From an uncultured Roseicyclus sp. (lineage in GTDB: Bacteria > Pseudomonadota > Alphaproteobacteria > Rhodobacterales > Rhodobacteraceae), in NCBI GenBank assembly GCA_947494975.1, contig CANLXA010000004.1, positions 1 to 64,000 of the forward strand: a DNA stretch of 64,000 bases, read 5' to 3'. Below, piece after piece: positions 56,888-64,000 of this stretch (position 1 is the first letter of the stretch; every line of letters starts with the position of its first letter). The notes under the pieces were generated by a model, which saw only the letters and a list, made by a program, of their open reading frames with translations, made no database searches and had not been told where the DNA came from. The position numbers were made by a program, and so were the translations under genes.

Positions 56888-57757
56888 ATGGCTGGAGCCT
56901 ACGATGACCGCGACGGTCAGATCTGGATGGACGGCAAGCTGATCGATTGGCGCGATGCGAACGTACACCTCCTGACCCACGCGATGCACTACGCGTCCAG
57001 CGTGTTCGAAGGCGAGCGCGCCTATAACGGCAAGATCTTCGAAAGCCGCCGCCATTCGGAGCGCCTGCATTACTCCGCCTCCTGCATCGATTTCGAGATC
57101 CCCTTTACGGTCGATGAGATCGAGGCCGCGAAATACGAGGTGATGAAGGCCAATGGCCTGACCGACGCCTATATCCGCGCGGTTGCCTGGCGCGGTGCAG
57201 GGGAAGACATGGGGGTCAGTTCTGCGCGCAACCCCGTCCGTCTGGCCATCGCGGCCTGGGAATGGGGCAGCTATTACGGCGACGCCAAGATGAAGGGCGC
57301 GAAGCTCGACATCTCCAAATGGAAGCGCCCCTCACCCGAGACGATCCCGGTCCACGCCAAGGCCGCGGGCCTCTACATGATTTGCACCACGTCCAAACAC
57401 GCGGCGGAGGCCAAGGGTTGTTCCGACGCGCTGTTCATGGATTACCGCAACTACGTGGCCGAGGCGACAGGCGCGAATATCTTCTTCGTCAAGGATGGCG
57501 AGGTGCACACACCAACCCCCGATTGCTTCCTCAACGGCATCACGCGCCAGACGGTCGTGGGCATGCTGAAAGACAAGCAGATCAAGGTCCATGAGCGCCA
57601 CATCATGCCCGAGGAACTGGAGAGCTTCGAGCAATGCTGGCTGACCGGCACCGCGGCCGAAGTCACACCTGTGGGCCAGATCGGTAGCTACAATTTCGAA
57701 GTCGGCGCCATGACGCGGGATATCGCGCAGGCCTATGAGGACTTGGTGCGCGCCTGA
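56888..57757 (+). CDS. ilvE: Branched-chain amino-acid aminotransferase
   Basis: IlvE transaminates the 2-oxo acids of valine, leucine and isoleucine with glutamate. The 289-residue product is a class IV PLP transaminase with the PLP Lys in VHAKAAGLYM, the FVKDGEVHTP beta motif and the NGITRQTVVGML helix, as in IlvE of alphaproteobacteria. The ATG at 56888 follows GGAAAGGAAGGG. A good terminator follows at 57779-57806. ilvD and ilvA are at distant sites, so the branched-chain genes are dispersed. Confidence 0.96.
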   Translation: MAGAYDDRDGQIWMDGKLIDWRDANVHLLTHAMHYASSVFEGERAYNGKIFESRRHSERLHYSASCIDFEIPFTVDEIEAAKYEVMKANGLTDAYIRAVAWRGAGEDMGVSSARNPVRLAIAAWEWGSYYGDAKMKGAKLDISKWKRPSPETIPVHAKAAGLYMICTTSKHAAEAKGCSDALFMDYRNYVAEATGANIFFVKDGEVHTPTPDCFLNGITRQTVVGMLKDKQIKVHERHIMPEELESFEQCWLTGTAAEVTPVGQIGSYNFEVGAMTRDIAQAYEDLVRA

Positions 57758-57778
57758 TCGTCATCGTCCAATTGGATC

Positions 57779-57806
57779 AGACCCCGCCCACATGCGGGGT
57801 CTTTTC
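57779..57806 (+). terminator. Intrinsic terminator after ilvE
   Basis: AGACCCCGC (57779-57787) and GCGGGGTCT (57794-57802) form a perfect 9-bp stem with a 6-nt loop, with TTTT right after. It lies 22 bases after the ilvE stop. Confidence 0.88.
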
Positions 57807-57862
57807 GTGTCCGGCTAACGCTTGCGCTTGACCCCTTGGCGCTTCCCCCCCACCATCGCACT

Positions 57863-58204
57863 ATGGTCATGCACTTCCAGCCCACGGGCCCGTCCTCTTC
57901 CCAGCAACAGGTCGCGTTTCATCGTACGGAGCTTGCGCCGATCCTGGGCCTTTATGGCCGGATGGTCGCGGCGGGCGAGTGGCGGGATTACGGGATCTCT
58001 CATCTGAGCGATGTGGCCATCTTCTCGATCTTCCGTCGCACGGCCGAGAACCCGATGTACCGGATCGAGAAGCGCCCGAAGCTGCGTGACAAGCAGGGGC
58101 AATATGCCGTGATCGGCATGGATGGACGTATCCTGAAGCGTGGCCATGACCTGAGGACCGTGTTGCGCGTGTTGGAGCGCAAGCTGATCCGGGCGGTGGA
58201 CTAG
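57863..58204 (+). CDS. DUF2794 family protein
   Basis: The 113-residue product matches the DUF2794 pattern found in alphaproteobacteria: VAFHRTELAPILGLYGRMVAAGEWRDYGISHL, MYRIEKRPKLRDKQGQYAVIG and LKRGHDLRTVLRVLERKL (given here in parts, about 20-110). The function is unknown. Starts at 57863 (ATG) and 57869 (ATG) are both possible. It converges with the NlpC/P60 gene by a 4-base overlap. Confidence 0.87.
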   Translation: MVMHFQPTGPSSSQQQVAFHRTELAPILGLYGRMVAAGEWRDYGISHLSDVAIFSIFRRTAENPMYRIEKRPKLRDKQGQYAVIGMDGRILKRGHDLRTVLRVLERKLIRAVD

Positions 58205-59034
58205 ATCACGATCCGCTTGCGCGACGTGATCGGGCCGAATTCGCCTGCTTCGATCCGGGCCACAGCATCACTCAGGGGCTCATACGCGACCGACATGTGA
58301 TGCGCGTTGGCATGGAGCAACATTCCGTCGCTTGCCATCAGGCCGACATGGCCATCCCAGAACACCAGATCGCCCCGCTTCAGCGGCTCATCCGGACCGA
58401 TCTCTTCGCCAAGCTCCGCCTCTTGCTGATCGCTGTCCCGCGGGCAGGGGATGCCGCAGGCGAGCATGCAAACCTGCACAAGGCCGGAGCAATCAATGCC
58501 CCACCGGCTGGTGCCGCCCCACAGATAGGGAGTGCCGAGGAACAGATCGGCGATCCCCACCGGGTCCGAGAACCGCGCCTTGATCGGCATCAGATGCTGT
58601 TCGGGCATGAAATGGCCGGTATGGATGCGTTTGTAATTGCGTTTTCCGCCGCTCACCTTCACCTGGCTGCCGAAATAGAGGCAGACATCGGGGGGCGCTT
58701 TCAGCTCGGCACGGGGGTAGAGATGGGTGGCCGGCGAGATGACCCAATGGGTCGGCGGCTCGGCCCCGGTCAGCGCGCCCGACAGGATATACCCGACATA
58801 GCCATCCCGCTCCGCCTGCCCGAACGCAAAGCCATCGTCGGTGTCGAGCACCCGGAAGCGCTCGCCGAACACCAACTGGCTGGCCCGGCCACCCCGTGGT
58901 GTGTCGGCCAGGTTGGCAATGGGTTGTTGCACCATCATCAACCGGCCCTCGGTATAGCGTTCGGCTTCCACGATGCCCTTGAGCGATTCGTGGGCGACGC
59001 GGCCATTCGAAGGGGTAGTGCGGGGATCGCTCAT
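58201..59034 (-). CDS. NlpC/P60-family cell-wall endopeptidase with SH3 domains
   Basis: The 277-residue product has an N-terminal SH3-like region (about 25-150, RYTEGRLMMVQQPIANLADTP) and a C-terminal NlpC/P60 peptidase (about 155-277) with catalytic Cys182 in DCSGLVQ, His229 in DLVFWDGHVG and the third residue His241. It is a gamma-D-glutamyl-diaminopimelate or similar peptide hydrolase used in peptidoglycan recycling. There is no signal peptide, so cytoplasmic action is likely. It overlaps the upstream leucyl aminopeptidase by 4 bases (ATGA). Confidence 0.9.
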   Translation of the reverse strand: MSDPRTTPSNGRVAHESLKGIVEAERYTEGRLMMVQQPIANLADTPRGGRASQLVFGERFRVLDTDDGFAFGQAERDGYVGYILSGALTGAEPPTHWVISPATHLYPRAELKAPPDVCLYFGSQVKVSGGKRNYKRIHTGHFMPEQHLMPIKARFSDPVGIADLFLGTPYLWGGTSRWGIDCSGLVQVCMLACGIPCPRDSDQQEAELGEEIGPDEPLKRGDLVFWDGHVGLMASDGMLLHANAHHMSVAYEPLSDAVARIEAGEFGPITSRKRIVI

Positions 59035-60407
59035 GATTTGAGAACCTCTGGAAGCGCATCGAACAGCGCCCGGATGCCCTGACCGACCCCGCCCTTGGGG
59101 CGGCCCGGGGCATTCGAGCGTTGCCAGCCATAGATATCGAAATGCGCGAAGCGCGGGACCTGCGCAAAGCGGCGCAGGAACAGGGCCGCGGTGATGGAGC
59201 CCGCCATGCCGCCCGACGGTGAATTGTCGAGATCGGCGATGCCCGGTTCGATCATCGGCTCGTAGGCGTCGTGGAACGGCAGGCGCCAGACGGGATCGGC
59301 AACCTTGGTGGCCGAGAGGCTGAGCGTCACGGCAAGGGCCGCGTCATCGGTGTAGAATGGTGCGATGTCCGGGCCGACCGCGACGCGCGCCGCACCGGTC
59401 AGCGTGGCCATGCAAATCAGCAGGTCCGGCAGCGTTTCGGAGGCAAGCGCGAGCGCATCGGCCAGCACAAGCCGCCCTTCGGCATCGGTGTTGTTGATCT
59501 CGACGCTCATGCCGTTACGTGCCGTCAGGATATCGCCGGGCCGGAAGGAATTGGCCGATACGTTGTTTTCCACGGCGGGGATCAGAACGCGAAGCCGGCA
59601 CTCCATGCCCTCGCCCATGATCATCCGCGCCAGGCCAAGCACGTTCGCGGCCCCACCCATATCCTTCTTCATCAGCCCCATGGAGGCGCCCGGCTTCAGG
59701 TTCAGGCCGCCAGTGTCAAAACACACGCCTTTGCCCACCAGCGTCAGCGCGGGTCCGGCCGCACCCCACGTCATCTCGATCAATCGCGGCGCGCGGGCGG
59801 CGGCGCGGCCCACCGTGTGGATCAAGGGGAAGTTTTGCGCCAGAAGGGCCTCGCCCTCGATGGTCTGGACATCCGCGCCAAACGTATCGGCCAGGGTGCG
59901 GACCGCCTGTTCCAGCGCATCGGGGCCCATGTCTTCGGCGGGCGTGTTGATCAGGTCACGGGTCAGCGCCTCGGCGCCCGCAATCCGTTCCAGACGGGCG
60001 GCCTCCACGCCATCCGGCGCCACCAGCCGGGCCTTGGGCCTGGTTTGATCGCGATAACGGTCGAAGCGGTAAAGCGCGAAGAGGTAGCCCAGGGTGATCT
60101 CGTCCCCCTGCCCGTTCGGGAGCGCATCGAGCGTATAGGTCGCCTCCGGGAGGGCCGCGATGGCTGCGCCGATGGCAAATCGCTTGCGCGCCCTGTCGGT
60201 GGCATCGCCGGTGCCGATCAACACGCGGGACGGACCATCCTCGCCGGGCAGAATGACACTGCGCCCCAATTGTCCCTTGAAGTCGTGGAAGCTGGCCCAA
60301 CTGGCCTGCGCCTCGGGCAAGGCCGCCAACGCATCCGCGCAGCTTTCCGGGCTGATCAGCTGAATTGGCAGGGCGTCGGAGCCCGCCTGGGCGAATTTCA
60401 TCGACAT
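59031..60407 (-). CDS. Leucyl aminopeptidase (M17 family)
   Basis: This 458-residue zinc aminopeptidase of the PepA/M17 type has the signature NNTDAEGRLVLADAL and the metal residues GKGVCFDTGGLNLKPG (K and D motifs). It removes N-terminal residues from peptides and, with the NlpC/P60 enzyme next to it, could process murein peptides. The ATG at 60407 begins MSMKF. The partner gene downstream starts within the stop (ATGA). Confidence 0.92.
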   Translation of the reverse strand: MSMKFAQAGSDALPIQLISPESCADALAALPEAQASWASFHDFKGQLGRSVILPGEDGPSRVLIGTGDATDRARKRFAIGAAIAALPEATYTLDALPNGQGDEITLGYLFALYRFDRYRDQTRPKARLVAPDGVEAARLERIAGAEALTRDLINTPAEDMGPDALEQAVRTLADTFGADVQTIEGEALLAQNFPLIHTVGRAAARAPRLIEMTWGAAGPALTLVGKGVCFDTGGLNLKPGASMGLMKKDMGGAANVLGLARMIMGEGMECRLRVLIPAVENNVSANSFRPGDILTARNGMSVEINNTDAEGRLVLADALALASETLPDLLICMATLTGAARVAVGPDIAPFYTDDAALAVTLSLSATKVADPVWRLPFHDAYEPMIEPGIADLDNSPSGGMAGSITAALFLRRFAQVPRFAHFDIYGWQRSNAPGRPKGGVGQGIRALFDALPEVLKS

Positions 60408-60468
60408 GGGCGCACCTTATCCGGATGCGCGCCACCCTAGCGCCGTGTGCAACCATCGCAAGGCCGGA

Positions 60469-60873
60469 TCAGCCGGAAAGATCCTCCAGATCCCATACGG
60501 CCAGGATCGAGCGTTCGCCCACCCGTTCCAGCCGCGCAAGCGTGGCCGCGAGGGCAACATCATTGTTCGTGGTAAACGAGTCCAGCACGTCCCGGGCGAC
60601 GCGGGCAAGCGTTGCCATCCCGATGAGTTCGGCATCGCCCGCCACCTGATCCACGGTAACGGCGAAGGCGCCGGGCTGTTCGTACAGAACGATCGGCAGC
60701 GTCGGCAGCACGTCCGAGATCCGTTGAAGCGCATGGGCCACCTCGGCCTCCGCGCGCACTTCACCGATCCGGTGGCACAGTTCCTCCAACCGTTCGGGAT
60801 TGAAACGCGCCGGCTCTTCCAGCCGCAATTCAGATATATTCGGGCGCGCTTGCGCACCGCTTGTCCGCCACAT
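60469..60873 (-). CDS. Conserved protein of unknown function
   Basis: The 134-residue protein has no recognised family. It is mostly helical, with ELCHRIGEVRAEAEVAHALQRIS (about 30-52) and VAGDAELIGMATLARVARDVLDSF (about 76-99), and ends SILAVWDLEDLSG. GGAG is 9-12 bases before the ATG at 60873. The longer open frame (to 61224) runs through the divergent promoter region of the carbonic anhydrase gene. It lies 61 bases upstream of leucyl aminopeptidase on the same strand. Confidence 0.65.
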   Translation of the reverse strand: MWRTSGAQARPNISELRLEEPARFNPERLEELCHRIGEVRAEAEVAHALQRISDVLPTLPIVLYEQPGAFAVTVDQVAGDAELIGMATLARVARDVLDSFTTNNDVALAATLARLERVGERSILAVWDLEDLSG

Positions 60874-61039
60874 GGCTCTCACTCCACTATACCGCCCCCA
60901 CCACAGGACGCCCATTGCTGGGATCGGGGCACATTTGCGGCGTCGGTCTGAAGAAACGATTGATTGCGGCATGCAATGCGCCTCCAATTTTTTGGAAATG
61001 CGCGTTAAAGGTGCATGACCTGATGATCGAGGATGAGCC

Positions 61040-61690
61040 ATGCACCGCGTCCAATCCCTGCCGAAATACCTGCGCGAACGGTACGAAGACTGGAAAGAAA
61101 CCAGCTTCCCTGAGAACCGCGATTGGTTCAGGAAACTGGCGGATGAGGGCCAGCACCCCCGCGCCATGGTGATCGCGTGTTGCGACAGCCGCGTGGCCAT
61201 CAATTCGGTCTTCGGGCAGCGCACCGGGGAGCTTTTCGTTCACCGCAACATCGCAAATCTGGTGCCGCCTTACACACCGGACGGGAACCACCACGGCACC
61301 GCCGCGGCTGTCGAGTTCGCGGTGAAACATCTGAAGGTCGAGCACATCCTTGTCATGGGCCATTCACGGTGTGGCGGTGTGGCCGGGTGTATGGCCATGT
61401 GCGAAGGCAACGCCCCCGAATTCGAGCTGAAAGAGAGCTTCATCGGCCGTTGGCTCGATGTCCTGCGGCCCGGCCATGCGACGGTGGCCGATATCGAAGA
61501 CCCCGATGACCGCCAGACCGCGCTGGAGAAGGAGGGGATCCATGTCAGCCTCGAAAACCTCCTTGGCTATCCGTTTGTGCGTGAGGCGGTGGATAGCGAC
61601 CGTCTGAGCCTGCATGGATTATGGGCCGACATTGCCGATATGGACCTTGAGGCGTTTGACGGGCGCGTCCGCCACTTCGCCCCGGCCTGA
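61040..61690 (+). CDS. Beta-class carbonic anhydrase
   Basis: It interconverts CO2 and bicarbonate. The 216-residue product has the zinc ligands Cys48 (in ACCDSR), His108 and Cys111 (in HSRCGG), and the Asp49-Arg51 dyad, all intact as in active beta-carbonic anhydrases. The ATG at 61040 follows GAGGATGAG. It is the first gene of a compact group with an SbtA-like bicarbonate transporter (68 bases downstream) and an SbtB-like PII protein. It is divergent from an unknown gene. Confidence 0.95.
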   Translation: MHRVQSLPKYLRERYEDWKETSFPENRDWFRKLADEGQHPRAMVIACCDSRVAINSVFGQRTGELFVHRNIANLVPPYTPDGNHHGTAAAVEFAVKHLKVEHILVMGHSRCGGVAGCMAMCEGNAPEFELKESFIGRWLDVLRPGHATVADIEDPDDRQTALEKEGIHVSLENLLGYPFVREAVDSDRLSLHGLWADIADMDLEAFDGRVRHFAPA

Positions 61691-61757
61691 CTTGCGAAGC
61701 GCCCATCGGCTCCGTAAAGCGCTTGGGTAACGGCCGGACGAATTCAAAGGGACGCCC

Positions 61758-62738
61758 ATGGACGGTATGTTGGCATTGGCCGCGGATAACCTTCTGTCGC
61801 CGATCATCCTGTTTTTCGCCCTCGGCCTTCTGGCAGCCTTTGCGCGCTCCGATCTGTCGATCCCGGAGGCCATCGCCAAGGGCATGTCGATCTACCTGCT
61901 CTTTGCGATCGGTTTCAAAGGCGGCGCGGCGGTCGCGGCCAATGGCATCGACGCAACGCTGATCCTGTCGCTTGTCGCGGGTGTGGTCTTGTCCTTCGCA
62001 ATCCCAATGGTCGCCTTCGCGCTTCTGCGGGTGATGACCGGCCTGTCGGTTACCGATGCGGCGGCGGTGGCGGGGCATTATGGCTCGATCTCCATCGTGA
62101 CCTTTGTGGCGGCCTCGTCGGTTGTGACGGCCAGCGGGCTCGATTCCGAGGGCTACATGGTGGCCGTCGCGGCGGTGATGGAAGCGCCCGCCATCCTGTC
62201 GGCCCTGTGGCTGATCGCGCGCTTCGACAAGGGCGCATCGGATATGGAGGCCGGCCTGATGCGGGAGATCCTGCTGAACGGCTCCATCGTGTTGCTGGTC
62301 GGGTCCTTCCTGATCGGCTGGATCACCGGCACGGAAGGTTTGGACCTGATCGCGCCCTTCATCGTCACCCCGTTTCAAGGCGTGTTGTGCCTGTTCCTGC
62401 TGGATATGGGCCTGGTCGCAGGCCGCGGGTTGCGGGAGGCGAAGGGCGTCTTGAAACCCGGCCTGTTCCTGTTCGGGGTCATCATGCCGGTGGTCGGCAG
62501 CTGCTTCGGCCTCGCAGTCGGGCTTCTCCTGGGCCTGAGCACCGGGGGCGTTGTCCTTTTCATGGTCTTGTCGGCCTCGGCCTCCTACATCGCCGTGCCC
62601 GCCGCGATGCGGGTGGCCCTGCCCGAAGCGAACCCGTCGATCTACCTGACGCTCTCGCTTGGCGTGACCTTCCCCTTCAACCTCACCCTAGGCATCCCGC
62701 TTTATGTTGCGGTTGCCACCGCCCTGACCGGAGGCTGA
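61758..62738 (+). CDS. sbtA: SbtA-family sodium-dependent bicarbonate transporter
   Basis: The 326-residue membrane protein has about ten hydrophobic segments and the SbtA/DUF897 pattern: SPIILFFALGLLAAFARSDLSIPEAI, YLLFAIGFKGG, AGHYGSISIVTF and SASASYIAVPAAMR. In cyanobacteria SbtA is a high-affinity Na+/HCO3- symporter; the role in heterotrophs is less well known. It is close to a carbonic anhydrase gene and to an SbtB-like gene. The ATG at 61758 follows AAAGGGAC. Confidence 0.9.
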   Translation: MDGMLALAADNLLSPIILFFALGLLAAFARSDLSIPEAIAKGMSIYLLFAIGFKGGAAVAANGIDATLILSLVAGVVLSFAIPMVAFALLRVMTGLSVTDAAAVAGHYGSISIVTFVAASSVVTASGLDSEGYMVAVAAVMEAPAILSALWLIARFDKGASDMEAGLMREILLNGSIVLLVGSFLIGWITGTEGLDLIAPFIVTPFQGVLCLFLLDMGLVAGRGLREAKGVLKPGLFLFGVIMPVVGSCFGLAVGLLLGLSTGGVVLFMVLSASASYIAVPAAMRVALPEANPSIYLTLSLGVTFPFNLTLGIPLYVAVATALTGG

Positions 62739-62741
62739 CCC

Positions 62742-63053
62742 ATGCAGACCCACCAAGCCAAACGCGTTGAGATTACCATTGAATCCGTCATGGAATCCCG
62801 GCTGACCAAGGCGCTTGTCGATGCGGGTGTCACCGGGTTCACGATCCTGCCGGTTCTTGGCGGGTCCGGACGGTCGGGGCAGTGGAGCCGCGAGGGGCAG
62901 GTGAGCCGTGCCGGTGGCATGGTGGCGGTTGTCTGCATCATCCGGCCGGAGCGTCTCGATGGGCTGCTCGATGCCGCGTTCGGGGTCGTGGAGCGCCATA
63001 TCGGCGTGGTCTGCGTCACCGATTGCGAAGTGCTGCGGGCCGAGCGGTTCTGA
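62742..63053 (+). CDS. sbtB: SbtB-like PII-family signalling protein
   Basis: The 103-residue protein has a PII-like fold with a T-loop-type segment (LGGSGRSGQWSREGQVSRAGG, given as parts, about 38-58). The C-terminal CGPxGC redox motif of cyanobacterial SbtB is absent (the end is CEVLRAERF). In cyanobacteria SbtB binds adenine nucleotides and SbtA. The ATG follows GGAGG, which overlaps the sbtA stop, so the two are translationally linked. It is likely a regulator of the SbtA transporter. Confidence 0.87.
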   Translation: MQTHQAKRVEITIESVMESRLTKALVDAGVTGFTILPVLGGSGRSGQWSREGQVSRAGGMVAVVCIIRPERLDGLLDAAFGVVERHIGVVCVTDCEVLRAERF

Positions 63054-63137
63054 CCCCCTCACGCAAATTGGCGACAATAACGCACCCCCTGTGGTAATAA
63101 TCCTTCTACAGGAACCAGGAAGCCCGGAGGGTCTGCC

Positions 63138-63668
63138 ATGCGCGTACTTCGCAATATTCTCATCACTCTTGTCGGTCTGGTCATCGTGCTTGCCGTGGTC
63201 GGCTTTCTCTTGCCGCGCCACCAGGTGGTCGAACGCGATATCGTTATCGACGCCCCGCCCGAGGCCGTATTTCCCCATGTCAGCTCGCTTCAGGCCTTCG
63301 CGGAATGGTCGCCCTGGGGCGATATCGATCCCGACATGCAGGTGGAATATTCCGGGCCCGATACGGGCGTCGGCAACGTGATGGTGTGGTCCTCCGACCA
63401 TCCCAATGTGGGCAACGGACGCCAGGAAATCGTGGAGGTGGCCGAAAATGAAAGCGTGCGGACGACGCTGGATTTCGGCGATATGGGGTTGGCGGAGGCC
63501 TGGTGGAGGCTGGAGCCTCAGGGCGACGCTACGCGGGTTGTCTGGGGACTTGACGCGGATATGGGCGCGGGGCCTGTGGGCCGTTGGTTTGGTCTGATGA
63601 TGGACAGCTGGGTCGGCGCGGATTACGAGCGCGGGCTGGAACGGCTGCAGGCTACCGTCGAAGGGTAG
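63138..63668 (+). CDS. SRPBCC (START-like) domain protein with N-terminal membrane anchor
   Basis: The 176-residue protein has an N-terminal hydrophobic segment (about 6-25, ILITLVGLVIVLAVVGFLL) and a SRPBCC/polyketide-cyclase-like domain (HQVVERDIVIDAPPEAVFPHV, FAEWSPWGD, VWSSDHPNVGNG, AWWRLEPQGDATRVVWGLDAD). Ligand unknown. The ATG at 63138 follows GGAGGG. Converges with the DUF4139-like gene. Confidence 0.86.
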   Translation: MRVLRNILITLVGLVIVLAVVGFLLPRHQVVERDIVIDAPPEAVFPHVSSLQAFAEWSPWGDIDPDMQVEYSGPDTGVGNVMVWSSDHPNVGNGRQEIVEVAENESVRTTLDFGDMGLAEAWWRLEPQGDATRVVWGLDADMGAGPVGRWFGLMMDSWVGADYERGLERLQATVEG

Positions 63669-63674
63669 AATGGC

Positions 63675-63694
63675 GGGGGGCGGTCGCGCCCCCC
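63675..63694. terminator. GC-rich hairpin between convergent genes
   Basis: GGGGGGCG (63675-63682) and CGCCCCCC (63687-63694) form a perfect 8-bp stem with a 4-nt loop. No T-run is present, so it may slow RNA polymerase or stabilise both transcripts rather than terminate strongly. Confidence 0.45.
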
Positions 63695-63705
63695 AACCAA
63701 GGATT

Positions 63706-64000
63706 TCACGGACGCCAGTCGAGGATCTGGCCGTCGGGGAACTCGAAATCAACGCCCATCTCGATGATCTCTTCCTCACCCGGCGCAACCTCGATGTCCC
63801 AGGCATGGACACCGCGCATGTCGTCGATGTCTTCTTCACTGGGGCGCGGGTTGAGCGTCAGATCCAGTTCCAGATCCTCCTGCTCCGCAAACGGCGTGGC
63901 ATACATGATCCGAACCGTTTCCGCGTCCGGCCCGGTGTTTTCGACGCCAAAGGCAATCTCACGCGATTGGGTGTTGGACGACACGAACAGGCCGCGATCA
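63706..64000 (-). CDS. DUF4139-like protein, 3' end only
   Basis: This is the C-terminal end (98 codons visible) of a gene that begins beyond the window edge. The frame is open to position 64000 and there is no start within it; the GTG at 63984 is internal. The visible part has IAFGVENTGPDAETVRIMYATPFAEQEDLELDLTLNPRPSE (in parts) and HAWDIEVAPGEEEIIEMGVDFEFPDG, which fits the end of the DUF4139 domain of MuiA-like proteins. The function is not known. Confidence 0.7.
   Translation of the reverse strand, partial: DRGLFVSSNTQSREIAFGVENTGPDAETVRIMYATPFAEQEDLELDLTLNPRPSEEDIDDMRGVHAWDIEVAPGEEEIIEMGVDFEFPDGQILDWRP

Overview
The window looks like chromosomal DNA from a marine alphaproteobacterium of the order Rhodobacterales (Roseobacter group, Jannaschia-like). 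The evidence is the high GC content (about 64% by eye), the rimP-nusA-ylxR-infB block, a petP-petR regulator pair as in Rhodobacter, DUF2794, a BacNav-type sodium channel and RpoH promoters of the alphaproteobacterial CTTG-N17/18-CCTATAT type. There is no rRNA, tRNA, CRISPR array, insertion sequence, prophage or plasmid function. Coding density is very high, most genes are housekeeping or small conserved genes, and only one short stretch (about 54.16-55.44 kb) looks acquired.

Layout. 0-5.8 kb: the minus-strand rimP-nusA-ylxR-infB operon, with a promoter, a leader containing an intrinsic terminator, and a terminator after infB. 5.8-6.8 kb: three consecutive small exported proteins of the I78 peptidase-inhibitor type. 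6.9-13.9 kb: formaldehyde detoxification (adhC and fghA), interrupted by a NYN-LOTUS protein, a TetR regulator with three matching operators, a small exported protein and an AEC transporter, then followed by HAD and ornithine-cyclodeaminase-like genes. 14-24 kb: MFS transporter, zapE, an ASCH protein, a CAT-like acetyltransferase, folC, accD, a CPBP protease, ilvD and a lipoprotein. 24-36 kb: a conserved unknown pair, a FadH-type reductase, SCP2, GNAT and argG, a membrane protein, ilvA, a divergent HPt / response-regulator-phosphatase pair, NUDIX, and an arabinose-5-phosphate isomerase. 36-39.9 kb: UDP-glucose dehydrogenase, UDP-glucuronate 4-epimerase and a glycosyltransferase, i.e. uronic-acid sugar nucleotide supply for surface polysaccharide.

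40-50.1 kb: ten co-directional, closely spaced genes that start with hslO behind an RpoH-type promoter and continue through nudL, cca, a LysE exporter, two ABC exporter halves, a P-loop kinase-like protein, a VOC protein and an RNA methyltransferase to a voltage-gated sodium channel. 50.1-54.1 kb: an HDAC-like deacetylase, xseB, ispA and dxs form the isoprenoid-precursor operon on the minus strand. 54.4-55.2 kb: an SDR gene of lower GC, flanked by noncoding repeat-like sequence. 55.4-57.8 kb: petR and petP, divergent from ilvE. 57.8-60.9 kb: DUF2794, an NlpC/P60 hydrolase, leucyl aminopeptidase and an unknown gene. 61-63 kb: beta-carbonic anhydrase, SbtA-like bicarbonate transporter and SbtB-like PII protein, a compact inorganic-carbon module. 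The end holds an SRPBCC protein and the 3' end of a DUF4139-like gene.

The observations most worth a second look are the attenuator-like rimP leader, the I78 triplet, the three-site TetR regulon, the carbonic anhydrase-SbtA-SbtB module, the sodium channel at the end of the hslO gene run, a perfect hairpin covering the zapE ribosome-binding site, and a dispersed intergenic repeat. None of these is proven to be a new system from sequence alone.
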